This document shows, piece by piece, positions 50,292 through 60,217 of a DNA stretch of 64,000 nucleotides. How positions within the stretch are numbered: the first letter of the stretch is position 1; each line of letters starts with the position of its first letter. The translations under genes were made by a program, and so were the position numbers. The notes under the pieces are model-generated. The model had not been told where the DNA came from, searched no databases, and saw nothing but the letters and a program-made list of their open reading frames with translations. The stretch is from Denitrificimonas caeni (GTDB lineage Bacteria; Pseudomonadota; Gammaproteobacteria; Pseudomonadales; Pseudomonadaceae), in assembly GCF_905120345.1 (NCBI RefSeq), contig NZ_CAJHOA010000001.1, forward strand, positions 682,001-746,000, given 5' to 3'.

Positions 50292-50316
50292 AAACCCGCG
50301 AATTATACGCGGGTTT
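50292..50316 (-). promoter_or_regulatory. ndk promoter -10 embedded in a hairpin
   Basis: AAACCCGCG (50292-50300) and CGCGGGTTT (50308-50316) form a 9-bp stem. On the minus strand the loop reads TATAATT, containing a consensus -10 element about 45 bases before the ndk start. The same hairpin could end isc transcripts. No good -35 was seen at 16-18 bases. Confidence 0.5.
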
Positions 50317-50400
50317 GTCTGAAATGCGTAGCCACTCGCACAGGTACTTGGTTAAGACGCAGTATTTTTCTGCAAGAAGCCAAATTAACTCAGTCGCTCG

Positions 50401-50601
50401 TTATTCAGCTTCTTCAATCCAAGCGGCTTGAATGGCCTCAAGAATTTTCTCGCCACTGCGCTCAGGATCATCATCAAACTCAGGCAGTTCGGTGACTAAG
50501 CGACGTAAATTGACAAAGTTAATGTAACGCGGATCAAGATCCTCATGCGCCTCACTTAAAGAAATTGCAATCTCAAGCACATCTACCCATTTCAATTTCA
50601 T
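50401..50601 (-). CDS. iscX: Fe-S assembly protein IscX
   Basis: A 66-aa small acidic protein: MKLKWVDVLEIAISLSEAHEDLDPRYINFVNLRRLVTELPEFDDDPERSGEKILEAIQAAWIEEAE. The Asp/Glu-rich surface and the FVNLRRLV segment match IscX (YfhJ), which binds IscS and iron and modulates cluster formation. It is the last gene of the isc operon, 16 bases after fdx. Confidence 0.95.
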   Translation of the reverse strand: MKLKWVDVLEIAISLSEAHEDLDPRYINFVNLRRLVTELPEFDDDPERSGEKILEAIQAAWIEEAE

Positions 50602-50617
50602 CTTGAGCTCCTGTCGA

Positions 50618-50956
50618 TTACTGGCGTTCTGATACTTGGTTGATAGTGTATTTTGGAATCTCCACGGTCAGATCAGTATCTTTGACCACAGCTTGGCATG
50701 ATAACCGTGAATCAGGCTCGAGCCCCCACGCCTTATCCAGCATATCGTCTTCTAAGTCATCCGACTCTTCAAGCGATCCCAAACCCTCACGCACAATCAC
50801 GTGACAGGTGGTGCAAGCGCAGGACATCTCACAAGCATGTTCAATCTCAATGCCATTACGCAGCGCGGCATCCATAATGGTTTCACCAGGGATGGCTTCA
50901 ATCACCGCACCCTCTGGACAATGTTCGGCATGAGGCAAAAAAATAATTTGCGGCAC
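50618..50956 (-). CDS. fdx: ISC-system 2Fe-2S ferredoxin
   Basis: A 112-aa adrenodoxin-type ferredoxin supplying electrons for cluster assembly. The ligands are in CEMSCACTTCHVIV plus a distal Cys in RLSCQAVV. PHAEHCPEGAVIEAIPGETIMDAALRNGIEIEHA is the N-terminal beta-grasp part. It follows hscA by five bases. Confidence 0.97.
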   Translation of the reverse strand: MPQIIFLPHAEHCPEGAVIEAIPGETIMDAALRNGIEIEHACEMSCACTTCHVIVREGLGSLEESDDLEDDMLDKAWGLEPDSRLSCQAVVKDTDLTVEIPKYTINQVSERQ

Positions 50957-50961
50957 AGGGA

Positions 50962-52824
50962 TTAACCCTCCATTTCATTAAGTTGTCGTCCAGCCAGCGC
51001 AGCTTTTACTGTGGCATCCAGACGGCGTGCAGCGAACTCGTTCGTTGCATGGTTAAGTTGCTGGATATGGCGAGCAATCGCGTTGATATCTTCAGCTTTG
51101 CGTACTGTTTCTAGCGCACTCATACGTTCTTCAATCACTGCACGCTCTTGCTCAGTTAATAACGCCTCAGCGTCAGCCTGCAGCGCAGAACGTACAGTTT
51201 CTAACAATCGTTCAGCATCGACACGCTGCTCTTGTAAAGCACGTGCTTGTTTATCTTGCGCAGCATGATCAAAAGAATCTTTTAACATTCCACCAATTTC
51301 TGAATCGGTCAGTCCATACGACGGTTTAACTTGAATACTGGCCTCTACACCACTGCCTAACTCACGCGCCGTGACACCCAGCAGACCATCCGCATCAACC
51401 TGAAAGGTCACACGAATTTTTGCCGCGCCAGCAATCATCGGCGGAATACCACGCAATTCAAAGCGTGCCAATGAACGGCAATCACTCACCAACTCACGCT
51501 CGCCTTGTAAGACATGTACAACCATCGCGGTTTGTCCGTCTCGCGCAGTGGTGAAATCTTGCGCACGAGTGACCGGAATAGTGGTATTGCGCGGAATAAT
51601 CTTTTCGACTAAATCACCCATCGTTTCTAAACCGAGTGATAAAGGTGTCACATCCAGCAACAGCAACTCTTCGCCAGCACGCTTATTACCCACTAAAGTG
51701 TCGGCTTGGATCGCCGCACCTATAGCGACCACTTGATCAGGATCGATATCTGTCATCGGCGTGCAATTAAATAGTTCGCCGACGCGGGTACGTACTAATG
51801 GCACGCGGGTTGAACCGCCAACCATTACGACTGACTCTATCTCATCTAACTCAACTTCGGAGTCACGCAAGGCTCGGCGACAGGCTTTTAAGCTGCGTGC
51901 CACTAAGGGCTCAATCAGCGCATCAAAAGTGTCACGATTTAACTGCCCTTGCCACTCAGCATACTCAATTGCAACAACGTCTTCGCTGGTTAGCGCTTCT
52001 TTCGCAGCACACGCTATTCCCAACAAATCACGTTGCTGGCTAGGCGACAGATTACTGGATAGATCTGCTTGCTCAATCACCCAATTAGCAATCACATGAT
52101 CAAAATCATCACCGCCTAAAGCACTGTCACCACCGGTGGCTAACACTTCAAAAACACCACGACTTAAGCGCAAAATAGACACATCAAAAGTGCCACCACC
52201 TAAATCATAAATAACCACCACACCTTCTGCTTGCTGGTCCAGCCCGTAAGCAACGGCTGCTGCAGTGGGCTCATTAAGCAAACGTAAAACATTGAGACCC
52301 GCGAGACGCGCGGCATCTTTGGTGGCTTGGCGCTGAGCATCATCAAAATAAGCAGGAACAGTTATCACGACGCCCACCAACTCACCACCTAGTGTCGCTT
52401 CAGCACGTTCGCGCAAAGCCTGCAAGATATGTGCTGACACCTCCACAGGACTTTTCGGTCCTTGTACCGTTTCAATAAACGGCATATGTGACTTACCGGC
52501 TTGGAAGTGATACGGCAACTGCTCGCCAAGTTGTTGAACATCTGCCAGTCCACGACCCATCAAACGTTTAACAGATAAAATACAGTTATAGGGGTCTTTG
52601 GAAGCGGCTTCGCGCGCGCTGCGTCCCACCTCAATGCGGTCAGCGTGATAACGCACTGCCGAAGCCAGTGCAACACGACCGTCGACATCAGGCAAAGCCT
52701 CAGCAATACCGCTGCGCACGGTCGCTACTAATGAGTTGGTAGTGCCTAAGTCAATCCCCACTGCCAGCCGCTGCTGGTGAGGTTGTGGGCTTTGTCCAGG
52801 TTCAGCAATCTGTAGTAAGGCCAT
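50962..52824 (-). CDS. hscA: Fe-S protein assembly chaperone HscA
   Basis: A 620-aa specialised Hsp70 that, with HscB, releases clusters from Isc[15 protein letters not shown] is the phosphate-1 motif, [13 protein letters not shown] phosphate 2, and [14 protein letters not shown] the adenosine loop. A substrate-binding domain starts near residue 395. I prefer ATG 52824 (MALLQIAE), the usual N-terminus, over the frame from 52851. It sits between hscB and fdx, 41 bases after hscB. Confidence 0.97.
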   Translation of the reverse strand: MALLQIAEPGQSPQPHQQRLAVGIDLGTTNSLVATVRSGIAEALPDVDGRVALASAVRYHADRIEVGRSAREAASKDPYNCILSVKRLMGRGLADVQQLGEQLPYHFQAGKSHMPFIETVQGPKSPVEVSAHILQALRERAEATLGGELVGVVITVPAYFDDAQRQATKDAARLAGLNVLRLLNEPTAAAVAYGLDQQAEGVVVIYDLGGGTFDVSILRLSRGVFEVLATGGDSALGGDDFDHVIANWVIEQADLSSNLSPSQQRDLLGIACAAKEALTSEDVVAIEYAEWQGQLNRDTFDALIEPLVARSLKACRRALRDSEVELDEIESVVMVGGSTRVPLVRTRVGELFNCTPMTDIDPDQVVAIGAAIQADTLVGNKRAGEELLLLDVTPLSLGLETMGDLVEKIIPRNTTIPVTRAQDFTTARDGQTAMVVHVLQGERELVSDCRSLARFELRGIPPMIAGAAKIRVTFQVDADGLLGVTARELGSGVEASIQVKPSYGLTDSEIGGMLKDSFDHAAQDKQARALQEQRVDAERLLETVRSALQADAEALLTEQERAVIEERMSALETVRKAEDINAIARHIQQLNHATNEFAARRLDATVKAALAGRQLNEMEG

Positions 52825-52865
52825 ACGGATCTTTAATCTGACAGCCTGCATGCGCAGGCTTTGGG

Positions 52866-53393
52866 TTAATCGTCTAAGCGCTCTTCTAACTGACGCACTT
52901 CATAAAACATCTTATCTAAAAACTGCATACGTCGTGCTAAGCGCTCGGCTTGTATGCGCTGCTCCGAATCTTCGATGCAAATCGCAAACGCATGATCAAT
53001 CGCACTGCGAGCCTGCTTAAGCTCACGTACAAACTCTGCTAACGCAGCAAGATCAGCTTGCTCTTGTAAATCTTCAAGCTGCTCGCGCCATTCCATTTGT
53101 TGCAATAAAAACTCACCATCTTCAATAGTGGTTTCTTCTGGCAACTCCGCCTGCTGGCGTAACAAATACAACGCTCGCTGCGTTGGCGACTTTAAGGTTT
53201 GAAAGGCATCATTTAACTGCGCCGCTCGCTCCACGGCTTCGCGCTGCTGCGCTGCAGAGGCGTTAACAAAACGGTCAGGATGCGCATCTTTTGCCAACTC
53301 GCGGTAGGTTGCAGCCAACGCTTTATCATCAATAAAGAAGCCTGACTGCAGACCAAATAAGGCAAAATAATCAGCGTATTCTGTATTCGTCAT
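52866..53393 (-). CDS. hscB: Fe-S assembly co-chaperone HscB
   Basis: A 175-aa J-domain protein. [38 protein letters not shown] contains the HPD signature that stimulates HscA. The C-terminal three-helix domain binds IscU. ATG 53393 ([10 protein letters not shown]) is correct; the longer frame from 53483 would run across iscA with unrelated sequence. The start lies only one base after the iscA stop. Confidence 0.96.
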   Translation of the reverse strand: MTNTEYADYFALFGLQSGFFIDDKALAATYRELAKDAHPDRFVNASAAQQREAVERAAQLNDAFQTLKSPTQRALYLLRQQAELPEETTIEDGEFLLQQMEWREQLEDLQEQADLAALAEFVRELKQARSAIDHAFAICIEDSEQRIQAERLARRMQFLDKMFYEVRQLEERLDD

Positions 53394-53394
53394 A

Positions 53395-53718
53395 CTACAC
53401 ACTGAAGCTTTCGCCGCAACCGCATTCGCCACGCACATTAGGATTATTGAATTTAAAGCCTTCGTTAATACCTTCGCGAACAAAATCGAGTTCGGTACCG
53501 TCGATATAGGCTAGACTTTTCGGATCAATAATAACTTTCATGCCAAAGCTTTCAAACACCTGATCATCAGGCTGCAGCTCATCAACAAACTCAAGCACAT
53601 ACGCCATACCCGAACAACCGGTGGTGCGCACACCAAGACGAATGCCTGCGCCGCTACCACGGTTTTCAAGTGAGCGCCGCACATGATTTGCTGCGGCTTC
53701 TGTTAAGCTGATCGCCAT
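53395..53718 (-). CDS. iscA: A-type iron-sulfur carrier IscA
   Basis: 107 aa with the three conserved cysteines of A-type carriers: [16 protein letters not shown] and the C-terminal GECGCGESF. It delivers clusters to apo-proteins. It starts ten bases after iscU and is followed at once by hscB, the standard iscRSUA-hscBA-fdx order. Confidence 0.97.
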   Translation of the reverse strand: MAISLTEAAANHVRRSLENRGSGAGIRLGVRTTGCSGMAYVLEFVDELQPDDQVFESFGMKVIIDPKSLAYIDGTELDFVREGINEGFKFNNPNVRGECGCGESFSV

Positions 53719-53728
53719 ATCAAACCTC

Positions 53729-54115
53729 TTAGATTAAGCCTTTTTTCTGCTTGTAATCTCGCACTGCTGCTTTGATCGCATCTTCCGCTAACACTGAACA
53801 GTGAATCTTCACTGGTGGCAACGCCAATTCTTCAGCAATAGTGGTGTTTTTAATCAGCTCAGCTTCATCAATGGTTTTACCTTTCATCCATTCTGTCGCT
53901 AAGGAGCTGGATGCAATGGCAGAGCCACAGCCGTATGTTTTAAATTTCGCATCCTGAATGATACCGTCATCACTGACTTGAATCTGCAAGCGCATTACAT
54001 CGCCACAGGCTGGTGCACCGACCATGCCGGTACCCACATCAGGAGCATCGGCGTCCATTTTGCCAACGTTGCGAGGGTTCTCGTAGTGGTCTAAGACCTT
54101 ATCACTATATGCCAT
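53729..54115 (-). CDS. iscU: iron-sulfur scaffold protein IscU
   Basis: A 128-aa scaffold for nascent 2Fe-2S clusters. The three ligand cysteines are in [31 protein letters not shown] and [14 protein letters not shown], with Asp in [13 protein letters not shown] is the HscA-binding region (LPPVK). It starts 29 bases after iscS. Confidence 0.98.
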   Translation of the reverse strand: MAYSDKVLDHYENPRNVGKMDADAPDVGTGMVGAPACGDVMRLQIQVSDDGIIQDAKFKTYGCGSAIASSSLATEWMKGKTIDEAELIKNTTIAEELALPPVKIHCSVLAEDAIKAAVRDYKQKKGLI

Positions 54116-54144
54116 GATGGTATTCCTTATTTAACGGGCAAGTA

Positions 54145-55359
54145 TTAATGTGCTTGCCACTCAACTTTAGAGAGGTCAACGCCGTCGTTATGCATGTCCC
54201 ACAGCGGTGATAAATCACGTAGACGCTGGACTGCTTCACGAATTTGTCCGGCCGCATGATCCACTTCTTCTTCCGTAGTAAAACGTCCGAAGGTAAAGCG
54301 AATCGAACTGTGCGCCAACTCATCACTACGGCCTAACGCACGTAGCACATACGAAGGCTCTAACGAAGCAGAAGTACAGGCTGAACCTGAGGACACCGCC
54401 ATGTCTTTCAAAGCCATAATTAACGACTCGCCCTCAACATAGTTAAAGCTGAGGTTCAAGTTATGCGGTACACGCTGGGTCGCACTGCCATTTAAGTACA
54501 GTTCGTCCATATCACGGACCTTGTCATAAAAACGCTTATTGAGTACAGCGACACGCTGGCTTTCTTCAGCCATTTCTAAACGCGCCAACTCAAAGGCTTC
54601 GCCCATACCAACGATTTGGTGAGTCGCTAAGGTACCTGAACGCATACCACGCTCGTGCCCACCACCGTGCATTTGTGCTTCTAAACGCACGCGCGGCTTA
54701 CGACGCACATAAAGCGCACCCATGCCTTTAGGACCGTAGGCTTTGTGAGCAGAAAAGGACATTAAGTCGACTTTCATTTTCTCAAGATCAATTTCAACTT
54801 TACCCGCTGACTGCGCCGCATCAACATGAAATAACACACCTTTCGAGCGAGTTAGTTCACCAATTGCAGCGATATCATTGATCGTACCAATTTCGTTATT
54901 GACATGCATGATCGACACTAAAATTGTATCTTCACGCAATGCTGCAGCGACCATATCGACAGTAATCAAACCATCTTCGCAAGGCTCTAAGTAGGTCACT
55001 TCGTAACCTTCACGCTCTAACTGACGCGTGGTGTCCAACACTGCTTTATGCTCAAGCTTAGAGGTAACAATATGTTTGCCTTTGCTGACATAAAAATGTG
55101 CAGCGCCCTTAATAGCAAGGTTATTTGACTCTGTCGCACCCGAAGTCCAAACAATTTCGCGCGGATCGGCTTTAATTAAATCGGCAACCTGGCGGCGCGC
55201 ATGCTCAATGGCTTCTTCAGCACGCCAGCCATACACGTGCGAACGTGACGCAGCATTACCAAAGTTACCATCCAGCGTGAGACACTCACACATTTTCTTC
55301 GCCACTCGTGGATCAACTGGGGTGGTTGCTGAATAATCTAGATAGATCGGCAGTTTCAT
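54145..55359 (-). CDS. iscS: cysteine desulfurase IscS
   Basis: A 404-aa PLP enzyme that provides sulfur from cysteine. [16 protein letters not shown] begins the protein; [18 protein letters not shown] has the Schiff-base Lys; the catalytic Cys lies in [21 protein letters not shown]. The C-terminus [21 protein letters not shown] binds IscU. ATG 55359 is chosen because [10 protein letters not shown] is the family N-terminus; the upstream extension would overlap iscR. Confidence 0.98.
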   Translation of the reverse strand: MKLPIYLDYSATTPVDPRVAKKMCECLTLDGNFGNAASRSHVYGWRAEEAIEHARRQVADLIKADPREIVWTSGATESNNLAIKGAAHFYVSKGKHIVTSKLEHKAVLDTTRQLEREGYEVTYLEPCEDGLITVDMVAAALREDTILVSIMHVNNEIGTINDIAAIGELTRSKGVLFHVDAAQSAGKVEIDLEKMKVDLMSFSAHKAYGPKGMGALYVRRKPRVRLEAQMHGGGHERGMRSGTLATHQIVGMGEAFELARLEMAEESQRVAVLNKRFYDKVRDMDELYLNGSATQRVPHNLNLSFNYVEGESLIMALKDMAVSSGSACTSASLEPSYVLRALGRSDELAHSSIRFTFGRFTTEEEVDHAAGQIREAVQRLRDLSPLWDMHNDGVDLSKVEWQAH

Positions 55360-55388
55360 TGTAACTCTCCTCACGGTCTGCGCCTTAT

Positions 55389-55865
55389 TCACTCAAGAGT
55401 GGACGCCTGAATTTTGTTTGCTGCGCGCTGATTCTGATGCTGACGCAATGCAACTTTTTGAATTTCTTGGCGCGCAACTAAATCCGCCAAGCTAATACCA
55501 CTTAAAAAATCGTGTATCTGCTTACTTAAATCACACCACAAACGGTGGGTTAAACATTCATCGCCACCCTGACAGTCACCTTGACCTTGACAGCGCGTCG
55601 CATCTACTGACTCATCCACCGCATCTATAACTTGAACGATTTGAATATCAGCAGGCTCATGCGCCAACTGATAACCACCACCCGGACCTCTGACACTACT
55701 CACCAGAGCGCCACGGCGCAACTTGGCAAATAACTGCTCAAGGTATGATAACGAAATACCTTGCCTCTCAGAAATATCGGCAAGAGGCACAGGGCCGTCT
55801 TGCGCATTCAATGCCAAGTCAAGCATCGCTGTCACGGCATAGCGGCCCTTGGTTGTCAGTCGCAT
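55389..55865 (-). CDS. iscR: IscR, Rrf2-family Fe-S cluster-sensing regulator
   Basis: A 158-aa winged-helix regulator. [19 protein letters not shown] is the N-terminus, [28 protein letters not shown] the recognition and wing region, and [13 protein letters not shown] gives the three cluster cysteines with x5 spacing. Holo-IscR represses its own operon. ATG 55865 is the family start. The promoter 36-70 bases upstream overlaps a type 1 IscR-like site, consistent with feedback control of iscRSUA-hscBA-fdx-iscX. Confidence 0.97.
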   Translation of the reverse strand: MRLTTKGRYAVTAMLDLALNAQDGPVPLADISERQGISLSYLEQLFAKLRRGALVSSVRGPGGGYQLAHEPADIQIVQVIDAVDESVDATRCQGQGDCQGGDECLTHRLWCDLSKQIHDFLSGISLADLVARQEIQKVALRQHQNQRAANKIQASTLE

Positions 55866-55900
55866 AAAATAAATACCGCTGTAAGTAAGTATTAACAACA

Positions 55901-55933
55901 ATTATGCTATAACCCACTAAACAGGTCAAGTAT
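55901..55933 (-). promoter_or_regulatory. iscR promoter overlapped by a type 1 IscR-like site
   Basis: On the minus strand, TTGACC (55924-55929) and CATAAT (55901-55906) are 17 bases apart, a good sigma-70 promoter. A 25-base element at 55909-55933 begins ATACTTGACC and ends TTAT, with AGT in its right half. It closely follows the E. coli type 1 IscR motif in the left half and more loosely in the right. The overlap predicts repression by [2Fe-2S]-IscR. Confidence 0.7.
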
Positions 55934-55961
55934 TAATCCTGATTAAATTACTCAGGATTAA
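55933..55961. repeat. 10-bp inverted repeat just upstream of the iscR promoter
   Basis: TTAATCCTGA (55933-55942) and TCAGGATTAA (55952-55961) are perfect mirror arms with a 9-base spacer. It abuts the IscR-like site and lies 52 bases past the cysE stop. It could be an operator for another regulator or a weak terminator for cysE. No T run follows. Confidence 0.55.
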
Positions 55962-56012
55962 ACAGGCAAACATTCTAACAGTCCGTAGCAAGTGTGCCCT
56001 CGCGCATACGGA

Positions 56013-56813
56013 TTACTTATCCGCGACCGATTCGCTATCGTTACCATCCACTAGCGGTCTTTCATCCGAGCAGGGAAAAGCTGTATCAGGCAACTCAGGC
56101 AGTTTCTTACCTTGATAATCACTGCCAAGCCTATGCATGGCATCGCACATATCTTCAAGACGCTCTTCAACTGCCTCTAAATGATCAAGAATTTGACCAA
56201 TTGAACGTGCAACTGGGTCAGGCATATCCTGACTCATACCATAAGCATCAAAGCCAAAACGCTCAGCCAACGCCTGTCGCTTTGCTTCTTGCTCATCAGT
56301 CGCCTTAACAATAATACGCCCTGGGATACCCACCGCAGTCGCACCGGCAGGCACAGCTTTAGTCACCACGGCATTCGAACCAATTTTAGCACCAGCACCC
56401 ACAGTAAAAGGCCCCAGCACTTTAGCGCCTGCCCCGACTACCACACCATCCTCTAAAGTTGGGTGACGCTTACCTTTATTCCAGCTGGTGCCGCCTAAGG
56501 TAACGCCCTGATAGAGCGTCACATCGTCACCGACCTCTGCGGTTTCACCAATAACAATACCCATACCATGGTCAATAAAAAAACGACGACCAATTTTCGC
56601 GCCAGGGTGAATCTCAATACCGGTCAACCAGCGCCCCAAGTTGGACACCATTCGCGCCAGCCACTTCCAATTACGTACCCACAAGCCATGCGCCAAACGA
56701 TGCAACCAAACCGCATGCAAACCGGGGTAGCAGGTTAATACCTCAAAGGCATTACGTGCCGCTGGATCCCGTCGAAATACACTTTGAATATCTTCACGAA
56801 TACCTTTAAACAT
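56013..56813 (-). CDS. cysE: serine O-acetyltransferase CysE
   Basis: A 266-aa enzyme making O-acetylserine for cysteine synthesis. The N-terminal SATase region ([21 protein letters not shown]) is followed by the left-handed beta-helix with hexapeptide repeats: [75 protein letters not shown] 56813, preceded by GAGGTGA, overlaps the trmJ end by eight bases. Cysteine made here can feed the adjacent IscS. Confidence 0.96.
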   Translation of the reverse strand: MFKGIREDIQSVFRRDPAARNAFEVLTCYPGLHAVWLHRLAHGLWVRNWKWLARMVSNLGRWLTGIEIHPGAKIGRRFFIDHGMGIVIGETAEVGDDVTLYQGVTLGGTSWNKGKRHPTLEDGVVVGAGAKVLGPFTVGAGAKIGSNAVVTKAVPAGATAVGIPGRIIVKATDEQEAKRQALAERFGFDAYGMSQDMPDPVARSIGQILDHLEAVEERLEDMCDAMHRLGSDYQGKKLPELPDTAFPCSDERPLVDGNDSESVADK

Positions 56814-57591
56814 GCTCACCTCGGCGTTGGATATGCTCACCACGTGCGGCTTTTTGCGTCTCGGTCAAAATACCACGTAAAATATTTACTTCAGACTTCT
56901 TCAACTGACTGCGGGCAAAAATACGCCGCAGCCGCGCCATTAAATGCCGCGGTTTAGCCGGATCAAGAAAATCAATATCAATCAACGTTTGCTGCAAATG
57001 CTGATAAAACATCTCTAAAGAGTCATGGGTCGCCGGCGCGGTGCCGAGCATTCCGGTCGCCTCAACTTCAGGCATGTGCGTCGGCTGATTGGTGTCTTGC
57101 AGCCATGCCATACGCACCTCATAACTCAACACTTGCACAGCGGTGGCAAGGTTTAAAGAGCTAAACTCTGGATCTGACGGAATATGGATATGGTACTGAC
57201 AGCGCTGCAACTCAGTATTGGTTAAACCGGCATACTCACGACCAAAGACCAAAGCAACTTCAGCCTGATGATCAGCCTGCCAGGTGTGTAGACAGGTCGC
57301 CGCCGCTTCGCGCGGATCAAGTAATGGCCAAGGAATACGTCGATCACGAGCACTGGTCCCCAAGACCACACTGCAGCCTTCAAGCGCTTCCTCTAGAGTC
57401 GCAACCACTCGCGCATTGTCTAAAATATCATCGGCACCCGCCGCTCGAGAATTCGCATCACGGTGTGGGTATTTCTCAGGGTCGACTAAGACTAAGGACT
57501 TAAGCCCCATGTTTTTCATCGCTCGGGCAGCACCACCAATATTGCCTGGGTGACTGGTGTTGACTAAAACCACGCGAATTTTTTCCAGCAC
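56806..57591 (-). CDS. trmJ: tRNA Cm32/Um32 2'-O-methyltransferase TrmJ
   Basis: A 261-aa SPOUT methyltransferase acting at position 32 of several tRNAs. [34 protein letters not shown] begins the domain; the SAM knot is formed by [19 protein letters not shown] and [26 protein letters not shown]-terminal helical extension follows. GTG 57591 is preferred: GGAGAG precedes it and it gives the family N-terminus; the TTG at 57603 overlaps that ribosome site. Divergent from suhB, as in other pseudomonads. Confidence 0.95.
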   Translation of the reverse strand: MLEKIRVVLVNTSHPGNIGGAARAMKNMGLKSLVLVDPEKYPHRDANSRAAGADDILDNARVVATLEEALEGCSVVLGTSARDRRIPWPLLDPREAAATCLHTWQADHQAEVALVFGREYAGLTNTELQRCQYHIHIPSDPEFSSLNLATAVQVLSYEVRMAWLQDTNQPTHMPEVEATGMLGTAPATHDSLEMFYQHLQQTLIDIDFLDPAKPRHLMARLRRIFARSQLKKSEVNILRGILTETQKAARGEHIQRRGEHV

Positions 57592-57756
57592 AAGGCTCTC
57601 CAAGGTTCTATCTAAAGACAGGTTATTAAAGCAAAGAACACAAGCTTACCGAAGCCTCTGCAATCACGCCACGAAAAAGAACCCTACTGGCGAACACATA
57701 TACTTTAGTTTCTGTTAGAATTTATATTCTTCTTTAACAACCTCCGGTGACTTTTC

Positions 57757-58569
57757 ATGCAGCCTATGCTGAATATCGCGCTGCGCGCTGCTCGTAGCGC
57801 GGGTGAATTAATTGTACGTTCGATTGAACGCTTAGACACGATCTCGGCTAGCGAGAAAGACGCAAAAGATTTCGTCACCGAGATTGATCGTGCAGCTGAA
57901 CAAGCCATTGTTACGGCAATTCTTAAAGCCCATCCTGATCACGGCATTAACGCTCAAGCAAGTGGTCGCATTGCCGGTCAAGGTGAAGGCGCTGATTATG
58001 AGTGGATTATTGACCCTCTCAACGGCACAACAAACTTCACTCGCGGCGTACCCCATTTTGCTGTAAGCATCGCCTGCAAATATCGCGGCCGTGTTGAGCA
58101 CGCAGTAATCATTGACCCTGTTCGTCAAGAAGAATTTACTGCAAGCCGCGGTCGTGGCGCAGCCTTTAACGGTCGCCGTATGCGCGTCAGCAAACGCAAA
58201 ACCCTTGATAACGCACTATTAGCGACCGGCTTTCCATTTCATGAAGGCCAACTTGAACACATGGACAACTATATATCTATGTTCAAAGATCTCGCAGTGC
58301 AGTCGGCCGGCATTCGCAGCGCGGGCACCGCAAGCTTAGACTTAGCCTATGTTGCAGCAGGCCGTTATGACGCGTGCTGGCAACACGGTTTATCCGAGTC
58401 AGATATCGCCGCAGGTGCTTTATTAATTCAAGAAGCCGGCGGCCTGATCAGTGACTTCAATGGCGGTTACGACTTTTTAGACGGCGGCCACGTTGTTGCA
58501 GGCGGCCCAAAATGCTTTAAAGCGGTTCTAACTACGATTCAACCTTTTATACCAAGAAGTTTTAAGTAA
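57757..58569 (+). CDS. suhB: SuhB, inositol monophosphatase-family protein with degenerate active site
   Basis: 270 aa, colinear with Pseudomonas SuhB (MQPMLNIALRAARSAGELI start; VPHFAVSIACKY; SLDLAYVAAGRYDA; QEAGGLISDF). Several catalytic residues of the family are altered. The GEE motif reads AQA (residues 66-68), removing the metal-1 Glu. DPLDGTTNF reads DPLNGTTNF (Asn89). The usual EWD before AAG reads ESD, though the Asp is kept. Phosphatase activity is therefore doubtful. In E. coli SuhB also acts with Nus factors in rRNA transcription antitermination, independent of catalysis, so it may be kept for that. Confidence 0.92.
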   Translation: MQPMLNIALRAARSAGELIVRSIERLDTISASEKDAKDFVTEIDRAAEQAIVTAILKAHPDHGINAQASGRIAGQGEGADYEWIIDPLNGTTNFTRGVPHFAVSIACKYRGRVEHAVIIDPVRQEEFTASRGRGAAFNGRRMRVSKRKTLDNALLATGFPFHEGQLEHMDNYISMFKDLAVQSAGIRSAGTASLDLAYVAAGRYDACWQHGLSESDIAAGALLIQEAGGLISDFNGGYDFLDGGHVVAGGPKCFKAVLTTIQPFIPRSFK

Positions 58570-58592
58570 GCCAGCGCTTATTTGCTGCTCAC

Positions 58593-58621
58593 AAAAAAGC
58601 GCCCTTCTAGGCGCTTTTTTT
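58593..58621. terminator. bidirectional terminator after suhB
   Basis: AAAAAAGCGCC (58593-58603) pairs with GGCGCTTTTTT (58610-58620) around a 6-base loop. A and T tracts allow use by suhB on plus and the glycine-zipper gene on minus. Confidence 0.92.
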
Positions 58622-58651
58622 ATTTCAATTCAACGTTTGATGTCAGACCAA

Positions 58652-59191
58652 TTAACGCACAACCTGCGATAAAATAACGCGGCCTTGCTCATCCAGCTCC
58701 AAGCGACGCCCTGGATCATCATCCATGCGCACGGTACGAACTTTACCATCTAACTCATAACTGACATCATAACCGGCAACTTTTTCACTGATGTCGTATT
58801 CCGTATTGCAACGGCGCTCAGTGGTTGTGTAGGTATTGTTCTGCTGTAGATGCTCTTGGGTTTTATTACCCGCATAGCCACCACCCACAGCGCCTGCAAC
58901 AGTCGCTACTTTTTTACCATTACCACCACCCACTTGGTTACCTAGCAGACCACCGACGACTGCACCCACCGCGGTACCAACAACACGATTACTATCTTTA
59001 ATCGGTTTACGCTTGGTGACCGTCACATCGCGACATTCTTGACGTGGTGTTTTCACGGTTTCTTTAATTGGCTTAACAGCTACAACTTCTGCGTAGCTCG
59101 GTCCACTCATCATATTGTAGGTGGCATAACCACCCGTGGCCGTCACAGCAACTGCACCCAACACACTACCAATCAACATTGACTTATTCAT
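58652..59191 (-). CDS. glycine-zipper 2TM domain envelope protein
   Basis: A 179-aa protein with an N-terminal membrane/signal segment (SMLIGSVLGAVAVTATGGYATY) and a glycine-zipper region (VVGTAVGAVVGGLLGNQVGGGNGKKVATVAGAVGGGYAGN, about residues 70-108) typical of the SlyB/17-kDa antigen-like Gly-zipper_2TM family. A C-terminal domain follows (CNTEYDISEKVAGYDVSYELDGKVRTVRMDDDPG). There is no lipobox Cys near the signal, unlike SlyB. Probably an envelope-integrity or stress protein; its exact function is not known. It stands alone between two terminators. Confidence 0.82.
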   Translation of the reverse strand: MNKSMLIGSVLGAVAVTATGGYATYNMMSGPSYAEVVAVKPIKETVKTPRQECRDVTVTKRKPIKDSNRVVGTAVGAVVGGLLGNQVGGGNGKKVATVAGAVGGGYAGNKTQEHLQQNNTYTTTERRCNTEYDISEKVAGYDVSYELDGKVRTVRMDDDPGRRLELDEQGRVILSQVVR

Positions 59192-59237
59192 TCTATACTT
59201 CTCTCAAGCAACTGTTAGTCACAAAGTATTAGAAAGC

Positions 59238-59272
59238 AAAAAGCCGTGCAAGTTCATACCTGCACGGCTTTT
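59238..59272 (-). terminator. Rho-independent terminator of the secDF transcript
   Basis: AAAAGCCGTGCA (59239-59250) pairs with TGCACGGCTTTT (59261-59272), a 12-bp stem with a 10-base loop. On minus it ends in a T5 run, 24 bases past the secF stop. Confidence 0.88.
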
Positions 59273-59295
59273 AATCGTATAAATACGTAATTCGA

Positions 59296-60204
59296 TTAGG
59301 GCGTTTCATCCACCTCTTCAGTACTCACTGGCGGTATCAAATCTTCTACCGTCAGATTCAGCCAAATCAAGAAAATACTGGCGATATACACAGAGGAATA
59401 GGTACCTGCGGTAATCCCAATAAACAACGCAAACGCGAAGCCCCATAGGTTATCACCACCAAACACCAGCAATGCGCCCACCGCCAATAATGTGGAAATC
59501 GACGTTGCCAAGGTACGCAATAGTGTTTGCGTGGTAGAAATATTGATATTGTCGATCAATGGCGTATTACGTAAGAAACGGAAGTTCTCACGAATACGGT
59601 CAAACACCACAATTGTGTCGTTAAGCGAGTAGCCAATAATTGCCAAAATCGCAGCCAATACAGTCAGGTCAAACGTAAACTGAAAGTATGAGAACACGCC
59701 CAAAGTGATAATCACATCATGGAACAAGCCAACAATCGCACCGACACCAAATTTCCACTGAAAACGAAAACCCAGATACAGCATGATTCCAGCTAAGGCC
59801 AGCAACATGCCTAAACCACCTTGGTCACGCAACTCCTCTCCCACCGCAGGACCAACGAACTCAACACGCTTAACGGTTACTTGACTCGCCGCGTCTTGAC
59901 GTAATACCTGCGCCACTTGATTGCCCAAATCCGGATCATCACCAGGCATACGTACTAGCACATCATTGACCGCACCAAAGCTCTGCACGACGGCGTCAGG
60001 GTAACCACCACCTTGTAACTGACTGCGAATTTTATTTAAGTCGGCCGCTTGCTCATAATTGAGTTCAATTAGCGTACCGCCAGTGAAGTCCAAGCCAAAG
60101 TTAAGACCTTTAACAGCTAAGCTGCCAAACGAGGCTAGAACCATTATCAAGCTGAAGGCAAACGCTATATAGCGTGCGCCCATAAAGTTAATTACACGTT
60201 TCAT
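59296..60204 (-). CDS. secF: protein translocase subunit SecF
   Basis: A 302-aa inner-membrane protein that with SecD uses the proton gradient to help export. MKRVINFMGARYIAFAF leads to the first membrane segment; FGLDFTGGTLIEL is the conserved periplasmic start. Later blocks are GGLGMLLALAGIMLYLGFRF, AILAIIGYSLNDTIVVFDRIRENF and the C-terminal helices. ATG 60204 is the family start; the longer frame from 60252 would overlap secD. It directly follows secD. Confidence 0.97.
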   Translation of the reverse strand: MKRVINFMGARYIAFAFSLIMVLASFGSLAVKGLNFGLDFTGGTLIELNYEQAADLNKIRSQLQGGGYPDAVVQSFGAVNDVLVRMPGDDPDLGNQVAQVLRQDAASQVTVKRVEFVGPAVGEELRDQGGLGMLLALAGIMLYLGFRFQWKFGVGAIVGLFHDVIITLGVFSYFQFTFDLTVLAAILAIIGYSLNDTIVVFDRIRENFRFLRNTPLIDNINISTTQTLLRTLATSISTLLAVGALLVFGGDNLWGFAFALFIGITAGTYSSVYIASIFLIWLNLTVEDLIPPVSTEEVDETP

Positions 60205-60217
60205 GCTAGCCACATCC

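Noticed and set aside
53394-53483. 30-residue upstream extension of HscB
   Set aside because: It would be read out of frame through the iscA 3' end. The family N-terminus begins at 53393.
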